64,000 bases of DNA from the NCBI RefSeq assembly GCF_026341775.1, contig NZ_JAPEOB010000002.1, positions 1,488,001-1,552,000 on the forward strand. Direction: 5' to 3'. A program made the translations under genes and the position numbers. Positions 26,358-33,787 of the stretch are shown here, one piece after another; the stretch's first letter is position 1, and the number at the start of each line of letters is the position of its first letter. Below the pieces are notes generated by a model. The model did not search any database. It was not told the DNA's origin and saw only the letters and a program-made list of their open reading frames with translations. This DNA is from Streptomyces sp. NBC_00654 (GTDB lineage Bacteria; Actinomycetota; Actinomycetes; Streptomycetales; Streptomycetaceae).

Positions 26358-27444
26358 CGGCGCTCACCTTCTCGGCGTCGGAGGACCGGGCCGGCGATAC
26401 GTCGTCGACACGCGGCTCCTCACCGAGCGCGGCGAGCAGACGGCCGCGCGGCACGACACCGATCACCTCGCCCCCGGCATCGGTGACGGCCACGGCGACC
26501 CCACTGGTGGAACAGGGCGTGAACAGCTCGGCGATCGGCGTCCCGGCGGTCACGGTCGCGGGCGCCTCGGCCAGCACGTCCTGGTCGGAGCGGCCCTTCT
26601 CGGGCTGCTCCATGATCGAACCGGCGGTGAGCACCCGGGAGCGGTCGACGTCCTGGATGAACGACGCGACATAGTCGTTGGCCGGACGGACGAGGATGTC
26701 CTCGGCGGTGCCCTGCTGGACGATCCTGCCGTCGCGCATCACGGCGATCCGGTCACCGAGGCGCATGGCCTCGTTGAGGTCGTGGGTGATGAACACGATC
26801 GTCTTCTTCAGCCGCTTCTGGAGTTCGAGCAGCTGGTCCTGCATGTCACGGCGGATCAGCGGATCCAGGGCGCTGAAGGACTCGTCCATCAGCAGCAGAT
26901 CGGCGTCGGTGGCCAGGGCGCGGGCCAGGCCCACGCGCTGCTGCATACCGCCGGAAAGTTCGTCGGGCCAGGACTTCTCCCAGCCGGCCAGGCCGGTCAG
27001 TTCCAGCGCCTGGGCGGCGCGCTGCTCACGCTCGGCGCGCGGCACACCCTGCACTTCGAGACCGTACGCGGCGTTCTCCAGCACGCTCCTGTGGGGGAAG
27101 AGCGCGAAGTGCTGGAACACCATGCTGATCTTGGAGGACCGGACATGGCGCAGTTCACGGGGGCTCAGGGCGGTCAGGTCCTGGCCGTCGAACAGCACAC
27201 GTCCGGCAGTGGCGTCGAGCAGTCCGTTGAGCATCCGCAGCAACGTGGACTTACCGGACCCCGAGAGACCCATCACGACGAAGATCTGGCCCGGTTCCAC
27301 GGTGAACGAGGCGTCGATCACCGCTGCGGTCGTTCCGTCGGCGCGCAGCTCGTCGCGGCCGGTGCCGCTCTCGAGTTTCCGCACGGCTTGATCGGGTCGT
27401 CTGCCGAACACTTTGTACAAGTGGTCGGCTTGCAGCCTTGACAC
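26350..27444 (-). CDS. Glycine-betaine/proline ABC transporter ATP-binding protein with CBS-like tail
   Basis: ATPase of 364 aa of the ProV/OpuAA group. Walker A is MGLSGSGKST, the signature is LSGGMQQRVGLARALA, Walker B is LLLMDESFSALDP, and the switch His is in FITHDLNEA. The C-terminal approximately 100 residues (VTAGTPIAELFTP...GVVPRGRLLAALG) resemble CBS pairs, which in this family sense ionic strength or nucleotides. GTG at 27444 is preceded by GAGG. It is first in the operon and overlaps the permease gene by eight bases. Confidence 0.92.
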   Translation of the reverse strand: MSRLQADHLYKVFGRRPDQAVRKLESGTGRDELRADGTTAAVIDASFTVEPGQIFVVMGLSGSGKSTLLRMLNGLLDATAGRVLFDGQDLTALSPRELRHVRSSKISMVFQHFALFPHRSVLENAAYGLEVQGVPRAEREQRAAQALELTGLAGWEKSWPDELSGGMQQRVGLARALATDADLLLMDESFSALDPLIRRDMQDQLLELQKRLKKTIVFITHDLNEAMRLGDRIAVMRDGRIVQQGTAEDILVRPANDYVASFIQDVDRSRVLTAGSIMEQPEKGRSDQDVLAEAPATVTAGTPIAELFTPCSTSGVAVAVTDAGGEVIGVVPRGRLLAALGEEPRVDDVSPARSSDAEKVSAGA

Positions 27445-27470
27445 ATACACCTCACGCGTTGAACCGAAAA

Positions 27471-27499
27471 ACGGTCTGCCACCCCCTCCGGCAGACCGT
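27471..27499 (-). promoter_or_regulatory. Terminator-like leader hairpin with U-tract before the betaine transporter operon
   Basis: On the minus strand the arms ACGGTCTGCC and GGCAGACCGT pair perfectly around a nine-base loop and are followed at once by TTTTTCGG, then by the ribosome-binding site and GTG start 27 bases later. Another hairpin (27506-27524, arms GTGCGGA and TCCGCAC) precedes it. This arrangement is typical of transcription attenuation. Confidence 0.6.
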
Positions 27500-27628
27500 G
27501 GAGCGGTGCGGATTCGGTCCGCACTGCACGCGCATTGGTTGAAAATGCGACGTGGTCCGCTCCGGTGGCGCGCCTGCCCGCACTTACGCACACCAAACAC
27601 AAGTGTGATTCAGCTCACTTCCGGGCCG

Positions 27629-27651
27629 GTGTCAGTGGTGTGGGGCATCAT
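27629..27651 (+). promoter_or_regulatory. RecA-NDp-like promoter of the 5'-3' exonuclease gene
   Basis: GTGTCAGTG, eight bases, then CATCAT matches the PafBC-dependent consensus TTGTCRGTG-N8-TANNNT at eight of nine -35 positions and two of three fixed -10 positions. The start GTG lies seven bases downstream, so the message would be leaderless. Confidence 0.5.
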
Positions 27652-27657
27652 CGGGGT

Positions 27658-28581
27658 GTGACGCGACGCCTGATGCTCCTCGACACCGCCTCCCTCTACT
27701 ACCGCGCCTATTTCGGCGTCCCCGATTCGGTGCGCGCGCCGGACGGCACCCCGGTCAACGCCGTGCGCGGACTGCTCGACTTCATCACCCGCCTGGTGCA
27801 GGACCACCGACCGGACGACCTGGTCGCCTGCTGGGACAACGACTGGCGCCCGCACTGGCGCGTCGAGCTGATCCCCACGTACAAGGCGCACCGGGTGGCG
27901 GTGGAGACGGCCGAGGGACTCGCCGACGAGGAGGACACGCCCGACACCCTGTCCCCCCAGGTCCCGATCATCGAGGACGTGCTGGACGCGCTCGGGATCG
28001 CCCGGGTGGGCGTCACGCCGTACGAGGCGGACGATGTGATCGGCACACTCACCGGCCTGGCGTCCGGCCCCGTCGACATCGTCACGGGCGACCGCGATCT
28101 CTATCAGCTGGTCGACGACGCCCGGCGGGTGCGCGTGCTGTACCCGCTCAAGGGGGTCGGAATGCTCCAGGTGACGGACGAGGCATGGCTGCGCGAGAAG
28201 TACGGCGTGGACGGTGCCGGTTATGTCGATCTGGCCCTGCTGCGCGGCGACCCGAGCGACGGCCTGCCCGGCGTCCCCGGCATCGGCGAGAAGACGGCGG
28301 CCAAGCTGCTGGACGCCTTCGGTGATCTGGCCGGAATCATGGCCGCCGTGGACGATCCGGCCGCCGGGCTGACACCCTCGCAGCGCAAGCGGCTGGACGA
28401 GGCACGGGACTATGTCGCCGTCGCGCCGAAGGTCGTCCGCGTCGCGGGTGACGTCCCACTGCCCGCCTTCGACCCGGCGCTGCCCCACGAGCCGCGCGAT
28501 CCGGCCGCCCTCGAAGCGCTGGCGGAGCAGTGGGGCCTGGGCGGCGCCGTGCGGAGACTGCTCTCCACTCTTCGGGCCTGA
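27658..28581 (+). CDS. 5'-3' exonuclease (Pol I N-terminal/FEN-like)
   Basis: Stand-alone flap/5'-3' exonuclease of 307 aa. Metal-binding acidic motifs are MLLDTASLYYRAYFG, YEADDVIGTL and VTGDRDLYQLVDD, and the helix-hairpin-helix is GLPGVPGIGEKTAAKLLDAFG. It would remove RNA primers or flaps in replication and repair. GTG at 27658 is chosen because it coincides with the predicted transcription start; a longer open frame upstream has no family similarity. It is divergent from the betaine transporter operon. Confidence 0.92.
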   Translation: MTRRLMLLDTASLYYRAYFGVPDSVRAPDGTPVNAVRGLLDFITRLVQDHRPDDLVACWDNDWRPHWRVELIPTYKAHRVAVETAEGLADEEDTPDTLSPQVPIIEDVLDALGIARVGVTPYEADDVIGTLTGLASGPVDIVTGDRDLYQLVDDARRVRVLYPLKGVGMLQVTDEAWLREKYGVDGAGYVDLALLRGDPSDGLPGVPGIGEKTAAKLLDAFGDLAGIMAAVDDPAAGLTPSQRKRLDEARDYVAVAPKVVRVAGDVPLPAFDPALPHEPRDPAALEALAEQWGLGGAVRRLLSTLRA

Positions 28582-28585
28582 GATG

Positions 28586-28609
28586 CTAGGTTAGGTTTAC
28601 CTAACCTAG
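28586..28609 (+). promoter_or_regulatory. Iron box (DtxR/IdeR/DmdR-type operator)
   Basis: A perfect palindrome with 10-bp arms, CTAGGTTAGG and CCTAACCTAG, around TTTA. It closely matches the actinobacterial iron box TTAGGTTAGGCTAACCTAA and sits 49 bp before the siderophore-interacting protein gene. Confidence 0.93.
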
Positions 28610-28657
28610 AGGGGTCCCGTTCCCGGGTCCCCGAACGTCCAGATCAGGGAGAACCTC

Positions 28658-29500
28658 GTGGCAGAGCGGCCGGCCCGGCAGGCACCCAAGGCTCAGGGCG
28701 CGCAGGTCGTGCGCACCGAGCAGATCACCCCGCACATGGTGCGGGTGGTCCTCGGCGGTGACGGGCTGGCCGGCTTCGAGCTCTCCGGCTTCACCGATCA
28801 CTACGTCAAGCTGTGCTTCGCACCCGAGGGCGCCGATTACGCACACCCCTTCGACATGGCCGCGATCCGCGAGTCGCACCCCCGTGAGCTGTGGCCCACC
28901 ACCCGCACCTACACGGTGCGTTCCTGGGACCCGGCCTCCCGCGAGCTGGCCATCGACTTCGTGGTGCATGGCGACGAGGGTCTCGCCGGACCGTGGGCGG
29001 CGCGGGTCCGGCCGGGCGAGCAGGTGACGTTCCTGGGCCCCGGCGGCGGCTACGGACCGCAGGCCTCGGCCGACTGGCATCTGCTGGCCGGCGACGAGAG
29101 CGCGCTGCCCGCGATCGCCGCGGCGCTTGAGCAGATGCCCGCGGGTGCGCCGGTGCACGCGTTCATCGAGGTGCCGGACGCCTCGGAGGAGCAGAAGATC
29201 GTGACGGCCGACGGGGTGGCGGTGACCTGGCTGCACCGCGGTGACCGTCCGGTCGGCGAGGCCCTGACCGCCGCCGTGAAGGGGCTGGACTTCCCGGCGG
29301 GTGAGGTGCAGGCGTTCGTGCACGGCGAGGCGGGCTTCGTGAAGGAGATCCGCAGCTATCTGCGGCTCGACCGGCAGATTCCCCTCCAGCAGTTGTCGAT
29401 CTCCGGCTACTGGCGGCTCGGGAAGAACGACGATGCCTGGCGCGCCGTCAAGCGCGAGTGGAACGAGCAGGTGGAGCGCGAGCAGGAGGGCGCCGCGTAG
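28658..29500 (+). CDS. Siderophore-interacting protein (FAD-dependent ferric-siderophore reductase)
   Basis: SIP-family flavoprotein of 280 aa that reduces ferric siderophores in the cytoplasm to release iron. The FAD-binding barrel has TRTYTVRSWD and the NAD(P)H-binding C-terminal domain includes LAGDESALPAIAAALEQMP and the terminal SGYWRLGKNDDAWR motif. GTG at 28658 follows CAGGGAGAA. A perfect iron box upstream indicates repression in iron-replete cells. It is monocistronic. Confidence 0.95.
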   Translation: MAERPARQAPKAQGAQVVRTEQITPHMVRVVLGGDGLAGFELSGFTDHYVKLCFAPEGADYAHPFDMAAIRESHPRELWPTTRTYTVRSWDPASRELAIDFVVHGDEGLAGPWAARVRPGEQVTFLGPGGGYGPQASADWHLLAGDESALPAIAAALEQMPAGAPVHAFIEVPDASEEQKIVTADGVAVTWLHRGDRPVGEALTAAVKGLDFPAGEVQAFVHGEAGFVKEIRSYLRLDRQIPLQQLSISGYWRLGKNDDAWRAVKREWNEQVEREQEGAA

Positions 29501-29561
29501 CGCGTGCCGTCGCCCCCGTAGGCACGCACAGGCCGCACCCGCGCAGCTTCACAGACTTTCG

Positions 29562-29640
29562 CGCCTGCGCACGCCCACGCACTTTCGCGTTCGCGCGCCT
29601 TCGCGTTCGCGCGCCTTCCCGCCTTCGCGCGTTCGCGCCC
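29562..29640. repeat. TTCGCG-rich tandem repeats after the SIP gene
   Basis: Short imperfect tandem units (TTCGCGTTCGCGCGCC about twice, then degenerate TTCGCG blocks) fill much of the convergent spacer between 29501 and 29682. I see no gene or clean hairpin in it. Confidence 0.7.
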
Positions 29641-29682
29641 GGCAGGGACCCCGGTTGCCATGGCGACCGGGGTCTCCGCACG

Positions 29683-30459
29683 TCAGACGCGCGCGCCGGG
29701 CTCCGGGGCCCCTGACGCCGCCGAACCGCCACCCGACGCGTCTTCAGCGCCGCCCGGTGCCCCTTCCCCTGCGTCCGCAACGCCCTCGCCGCCCGGCTCC
29801 CCTGCGTCCGCTACCCCCTCGTCGCCCGTACCCGGCTCCTCGTAGAGACGGGCGGAGGCATCGACATGCGCGAGCCGCCGCAGCGCCCCGAACATCGCCT
29901 CTCCGAGCACCGTTCCCACGACCACGCTCTCCACCAGGTCCTCGCGCGCCACCCGCCGCGCCACATAGTCGAGGTCGGCGCGGGCGACCGGCTCGGCGGC
30001 ATCCGCGTACACATCGAGCAGTTCGGTGAATCCTCCGTGCCCGGCCCGCCGCAACGCGACCAGCACCCCGGCCAGCGACTCACCGGCCGTGCTCTCCTCC
30101 TCGACGTGCCAGCCCCGCCGCTCCAGCAGCTCGGCCACCTCCTCACGGGCCTCCTCCAGCTCGGGGCCCGTCTCCTCCTCGTCCGTCGGCGTGACGCCCT
30201 CCGCCGCGGCACCCAGCACCTTGTGCACCGGCTGCTCGGGGTCGTCGACGGCCTCCAGCACATCCCCGATGGCGGAGAGCGAGAGCCCGCCGACATCCAG
30301 CAGCGCGCGGATCAGCCGCAGCCTGCGCTCGTGCCCGGCGTCGTAGCTCGCCTGGTTCGGGCTGGTCAGCTGCCCGGCGGGCAGCAGCCCCTCGCGTACG
30401 TAGTACTTGATCGTCGGCACCGGAACCCCGGACCTACGACTCAACTCACCGATGCGCAC
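29683..30459 (-). CDS. MerR-family transcriptional regulator
   Basis: Regulator of 258 aa. The N-terminal winged helix (MRIGELSRRSGVPVPTIKYYVREGLLPAGQLTSPNQASYD) is MerR-like, followed by an acidic helical region and a domain of helices of about 100 residues (GFTELLDVYADAAEPVARADL). The last 45 residues are Gly/Ala/Glu-rich with two GVADAGE repeats. It lacks the Cys residues of metal-sensing MerRs. It is divergent from two membrane-protein genes, and an operator-like dyad lies between them. Confidence 0.88.
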   Translation of the reverse strand: MRIGELSRRSGVPVPTIKYYVREGLLPAGQLTSPNQASYDAGHERRLRLIRALLDVGGLSLSAIGDVLEAVDDPEQPVHKVLGAAAEGVTPTDEEETGPELEEAREEVAELLERRGWHVEEESTAGESLAGVLVALRRAGHGGFTELLDVYADAAEPVARADLDYVARRVAREDLVESVVVGTVLGEAMFGALRRLAHVDASARLYEEPGTGDEGVADAGEPGGEGVADAGEGAPGGAEDASGGGSAASGAPEPGARV

Positions 30460-30505
30460 CGCGTGTCCGCCCTTTCATGACTTGCCAAATCCCTCGCCCA
30501 TCATA

Positions 30506-30544
30506 GATAGTCCCTCTATCGGATAGTGGGGAGTCCCGCTATCC
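30506..30544. promoter_or_regulatory. Double dyad operator between the MerR gene and membrane-protein genes
   Basis: GATAG-TCCCT-CTATC (30506-30520) is followed directly by GGATAGTGGG-GAGT-CCCGCTATCC (30521-30544, one mismatch). All four half-sites contain GATAG or its complement, which suggests cooperative binding by the MerR protein to control both directions. Confidence 0.65.
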
Positions 30545-30572
30545 ATAATCATCTCGCTCCAGGGGGTTCTCC

Positions 30573-31535
30573 ATGTCGACGTGGCGTTTATGGCACCGGC
30601 CGTTGGTCCTGTTCTCCGCCGCGATGGCCGTGATGGCGGTCGTCTCCGCGGTGGGTCTGGTGGTCGACGACCGGATGCTGGCGGGTGCGCCGATCTGGGC
30701 CAAGCCGTTCAAGTTCGCCGTCTCGTTCGTGCCCTACTGCCTGGCCCTGGCATGGATGCTGACGCTCCTCACCCACGGCCGGCGAACAGGCCGGTGGGCC
30801 GGCAATGTGGTCGTCCTGGCCAGCCTCGGCGAGATGGCGATCATCACCGGGCAGGTCATCCGGGGCAAGCGCAGCCACTTCAATCACGAGACGCCGTTCG
30901 ACACCCGGCTCTACGACGTGATGGCGTACACCGTCATCACCCTCTGGACCGCGACCCTGGTGATCGCCCTGCTGCTGCTGCGCGCCCGGATCGCCGACCG
31001 GGCCTCGGCCTGGGCGATCCGCTCCGGCGTGGTGCTCGCCCTGGTGGGCGCGGGGATCGGTTTCCTGATGTCCCAGCCGAGCGCACAGCAGCGGGCGGCC
31101 GGCGATCTGGACACCGCCGACGTGGTGGGCGCGCACGCCGTGGGCGTACCGGACGGCGGCCCCTCCATGCCGATCACCGGCTGGTCGACGACCGGCGGCG
31201 ACCTGCGAATACCCCACTTCGTCGGCATGCACGCGCTCCAGCTCATACCCCTGTTCCTGCTCCTGCTGCTCGCGCTCGCGCCTCGTGTCGCGAGGCTGCG
31301 CGACCCGCGCGTCCGCTTCCGCCTCGTGCTCGTCGCCTCCGGCGCGTACGCGGCGGTCGTGGCCCTGATCACCTGGCAGGCCCTGCGCGGCCAGCCGCTG
31401 ATTCACCCGGACGGGTCGACCCTGGCCGTCGCGGGCATGATCCTCGCCGCCGCCGCACTCGGCGCCTGGGCGGCGCTGCGGCAGACACCCGCGCGGCGGA
31501 ACACCGATTCCTACGACAAGGAGCTCGTGGCATGA
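30573..31535 (+). CDS. Multi-pass membrane protein of unknown function
   Basis: A 320-aa protein with about eight hydrophobic helices (for example LVLFSAAMAVMAVVSAVGLVV, LIPLFLLLLLALAP and LAVAGMILAAAALGAW). The loop IITGQVIRGKRSHFNHETPFD and the segment DLRIPHFVGMHALQL contain histidines that might bind a cofactor or metal, but I do not recognise the family. It is coupled to the next gene by an ATGA overlap and divergent from the MerR gene, so it is probably MerR-controlled. Confidence 0.78.
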   Translation: MSTWRLWHRPLVLFSAAMAVMAVVSAVGLVVDDRMLAGAPIWAKPFKFAVSFVPYCLALAWMLTLLTHGRRTGRWAGNVVVLASLGEMAIITGQVIRGKRSHFNHETPFDTRLYDVMAYTVITLWTATLVIALLLLRARIADRASAWAIRSGVVLALVGAGIGFLMSQPSAQQRAAGDLDTADVVGAHAVGVPDGGPSMPITGWSTTGGDLRIPHFVGMHALQLIPLFLLLLLALAPRVARLRDPRVRFRLVLVASGAYAAVVALITWQALRGQPLIHPDGSTLAVAGMILAAAALGAWAALRQTPARRNTDSYDKELVA

Positions 31536-32020
31536 CCGGTGCACTTTTCGAGATCACGTTCTATCTGACGGCCCCGTTCTGGCTGCTCATGATCTTCGCG
31601 CCCCGCTGGGCCACCACCACCCGGATCGTCTCCTCGCCCCTCACCGTCCTGCCGGTGCTGGCGGTCTATCTCGTGCTGGCCCTGCCCGTCTTCCCCGAAC
31701 TCTGGACGGCGGTGAGCAACCCCGACATCGACGCCTTCCGCGATCTGGCGGCGCTCGGGAACGGTGCGGGAGCGCTCTGGGCGCAGGTCATCGCGTGGGA
31801 TCTGCTGCTGGGTCAGTGGATGTTCCTCCAGGCACGGAAACTGGCGGTGTCCCCGTTGGTGATGGGCCCCCTGCTGGTGCTGACGATCCTGCTCTCGCCG
31901 TTCGGGCTGCTGATCTTCCTGGCCATCCGCGCGGTACGGCAGGCGAAGGGGGCCGAGGCGACGGACGCCCCGTCCGATGACGGGATCCCCGGCCGGGCGG
32001 GCGAGACCGCGGTGCGCTGA
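31532..32020 (+). CDS. ABA4-like (DUF4281) membrane protein
   Basis: A 162-aa protein with four hydrophobic helices. The spacing LFEITFYLTAPFWLLMIFAPRW, IAWDLLLGQWMFLQAR and LLTILLSPFGLLIFLAIR matches the ABA4-like family, whose plant members act in neoxanthin synthesis; the bacterial role is unknown. Its start overlaps the previous stop (ATGA). Confidence 0.75.
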   Translation: MTGALFEITFYLTAPFWLLMIFAPRWATTTRIVSSPLTVLPVLAVYLVLALPVFPELWTAVSNPDIDAFRDLAALGNGAGALWAQVIAWDLLLGQWMFLQARKLAVSPLVMGPLLVLTILLSPFGLLIFLAIRAVRQAKGAEATDAPSDDGIPGRAGETAVR

Positions 32021-32094
32021 CGGCGGTGCGCCCGCGGCGTGGCAGGATCACGCGCGCTCGATGACCGCCTGCGCCGGACTTTCACGCGCACCGG

Positions 32095-32122
32095 CCAATC
32101 CACGCCGCCACCGGCTCCGAAT
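32095..32122 (+). promoter_or_regulatory. SigK-type promoter of sigK
   Basis: CCAATCC (32095-32101), 15 bases, CCGAAT (32117-32122). The same two elements with the same spacing occur before the molybdoenzyme gene at 33753-33780. The -10 is identical to the CCGAAT I recall for mycobacterial SigK promoters. Confidence 0.68.
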
Positions 32123-32161
32123 CACTCCCGGAACCGATGAGCGTCCCAGGAGGAAACCCGC

Positions 32162-32746
32162 GTGAAGGAAGCCGTACACATCAGCGGAGCACCCGTGCCG
32201 GGGCCCGATCTCCAGGAGCTTCTGGTCCTGGTCGCCACGGGCGACCAGGACGCCTTCGCCGAGGTGTACGACGCGGTCTGCGGACCGGTCCTCGGGCTGG
32301 TGCGCAGCGTGCTCCGCGATCCCGCCCAGTCCGAGGAGGTGGCGCAGGAGGTGCTGGTCGAAGTGTGGCGGACCGCGCCCCGCTTCCGGGCGTCCCGGGG
32401 CAGCGCGATGAACTGGGTGCTGACCCTCGCCCACCGGCGGGCGGTGGACCGGGTCCGCTCGGCGGAGGCCTCGGCGGCCAGGGAACACCGGGCCGCGCTG
32501 CTGGACCGTACGCCCGCCTTCGACGAGGTCACCGAGCAGGTCGAGACACGGCTGGAGAGGGAACAGGTCCGGCGCTGTCTGCGCAACCTCTCCGAACTCC
32601 AGCGCCAGTCGGTGAACCTGGCCTACTACCGGGGCCTGACCTACCGTGAGGTCGCGGAACTCCTGCGCGTACCTCTGGGAACCATCAAGACACGGCTGCG
32701 GGACGGGCTGATCCGGCTGCGCGACTGCCTGGGGGTGAGCGTGTGA
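32162..32746 (+). CDS. sigK: ECF sigma factor, SigK-like
   Basis: ECF sigma factor of 194 aa. Region 2 (DAFAEVYDAVCGPVLGLVRSVLRDPAQSEEVAQEVLVEVWRTAPRF) and region 4 (LSELQRQSVNLAYYRGLTYREVAELLRVPLGTIKTRLRDGLIRLR) are complete. GTG at 32162 follows AGGAGG. Its stop overlaps the downstream anti-sigma gene. The gene set sigK, rskA and a fasciclin lipoprotein parallels the mycobacterial SigK regulon (MPT70/MPT83), and a matching promoter motif implies autoregulation. Confidence 0.9.
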   Translation: MKEAVHISGAPVPGPDLQELLVLVATGDQDAFAEVYDAVCGPVLGLVRSVLRDPAQSEEVAQEVLVEVWRTAPRFRASRGSAMNWVLTLAHRRAVDRVRSAEASAAREHRAALLDRTPAFDEVTEQVETRLEREQVRRCLRNLSELQRQSVNLAYYRGLTYREVAELLRVPLGTIKTRLRDGLIRLRDCLGVSV

Positions 32747-33507
32747 GCGCCGCCGACCTGCACACACTGACCGGGGCCTATGCCCTGCACGCGCTGCCGG
32801 AGTCCGAGCGCCGTGAGTTCGAGCGGCATCTGCACGACTGCGCGGCCTGCGCCCAGGAGGTACAGGAGCTGTCGGCGACCGCCGCCCGGCTCGGCCTCGC
32901 GGCGGCACGGACACCGCCGGGCGAACTGCGCGCCCGCGTGCTGCGGGAGATCACGGCCGTACGGCAGGAGCCGCCCGCCCACGGCCACGGCGGCCCGTCC
33001 TCCACCGGCCGCGCCGATGCCGGTGTCCGCTCCCGCCGCCGGCTGACGTTCGCGCTGGCCGCCTGTGCCGCGGCCGCCGCCGCCTTCGGCGGCATCGCCG
33101 TGTGGCAGGGCCGGCTGGCACAGGATGCCCGGCAGGAGGCCGACCTCTCGCGGCGGCAGGGCGAGCTGCTGGCCCAGGTGCTTTCCGCACCGGACGCGAG
33201 AAGCCGATCGGGCGAGCTGGCCGGGGGCGCCCGGGGCACAGTCGTCGTCTCGGCGAGCCGGGATCACGCGGTGTTCCTGGCTTCCGGGATGGCCCCGCCG
33301 CCCGACGGCAAGGTGTACCAGCTGTGGTTCGACGACAACGGCACCATGCGGTCCGCCGGACTGATGGACCCCTCCGCCACCGACGGGGCGGTCCTGCTGG
33401 ACGGGCCGGTCGGCCGGGCGTCCGGCATGGGCATCACCGCCGAACCGGCCGGCGGGTCCGAGCAGCCGACGTCGGCTCCCCTGGCCGTGCTGGCGTTCCC
33501 CACCTGA
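32743..33507 (+). CDS. rskA: RskA-family anti-sigma factor
   Basis: Membrane-anchored anti-sigma factor of 254 aa. The N-terminal zinc anti-sigma motif HLHDCAACAQEV (HxxxCxxC) would bind SigK. One transmembrane helix (LTFALAACAAAAAAFGGIAVW) and the extracytoplasmic RskA domain (VFLASGMAPPPDGKVYQLWF) follow. GTG start overlaps the sigK stop by four bases. Regulated proteolysis would release the sigma factor. Confidence 0.92.
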   Translation: MSAADLHTLTGAYALHALPESERREFERHLHDCAACAQEVQELSATAARLGLAAARTPPGELRARVLREITAVRQEPPAHGHGGPSSTGRADAGVRSRRRLTFALAACAAAAAAFGGIAVWQGRLAQDARQEADLSRRQGELLAQVLSAPDARSRSGELAGGARGTVVVSASRDHAVFLASGMAPPPDGKVYQLWFDDNGTMRSAGLMDPSATDGAVLLDGPVGRASGMGITAEPAGGSEQPTSAPLAVLAFPT

Positions 33508-33525
33508 CGCGCTGAGGGTGATCCG

Positions 33526-33600
33526 CCGGGCCGGGCTGAGCCGGGCCGGACTGAGCCGGGCCGGGCTCAGCCGTGCCGGGCTCAGCCGTGCCGGGCCGTG
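33526..33600. repeat. 15-bp tandem repeat, five copies
   Basis: Units of the form CCGGGCCGGGCTGAG drift gradually to CCGTGCCGGGCCGTG across five copies in the 280-bp spacer after rskA. The self-complementary CCGGG/GGCTGAGCC parts can also fold, so it may terminate the sigK-rskA message. Confidence 0.88.
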
Positions 33601-33752
33601 TGGTGTCAGGTCGGGCCGTGTCGTGCCGGGAGGCTGTGCACCGTGATCGGTCCGGCCTCCCGGGCGCCGCCCCGCACGGATGTGCCCTCGACGCTTCGCC
33701 GGGGACCGCGCGGACCGGCGGCTCTTCGGCCGCCCCCCGAACGGGTGAATGA

Positions 33753-33780
33753 CCAATCCGCAGCCGGTTCCGTGCCGAAT
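33753..33780 (+). promoter_or_regulatory. SigK-type promoter of the molybdoenzyme gene
   Basis: CCAATCC (33753-33759), 15 bases, CCGAAT (33775-33780), the same arrangement as before sigK. The in-frame GTG at 33788 is eight bases past the -10, so the transcript is probably leaderless. Confidence 0.68.
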
Positions 33781-33787
33781 GCATGGT

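Noticed and set aside
27444..27530. c-di-AMP (ydaO) riboswitch in the betaine-transporter leader
   Set aside because: The leader is too short and I do not recognise the conserved ydaO core; only two simple hairpins are visible.
27535..27657. N-terminal extension of the exonuclease
   Set aside because: It lies across the promoter and lacks similarity to the nuclease family; GTG at 27658 fits the predicted transcription start.
29501..29682. Coding sequence in the TTCGCG repeat region
   Set aside because: The frames there are arginine/proline shadows of the repeat without starts or conserved sequence.
33749..33787. ATG at 33749 or 33779 as start of the molybdoenzyme
   Set aside because: Both precede or overlap the SigK-type -10 element at 33775-33780, so they would not be transcribed from that promoter.
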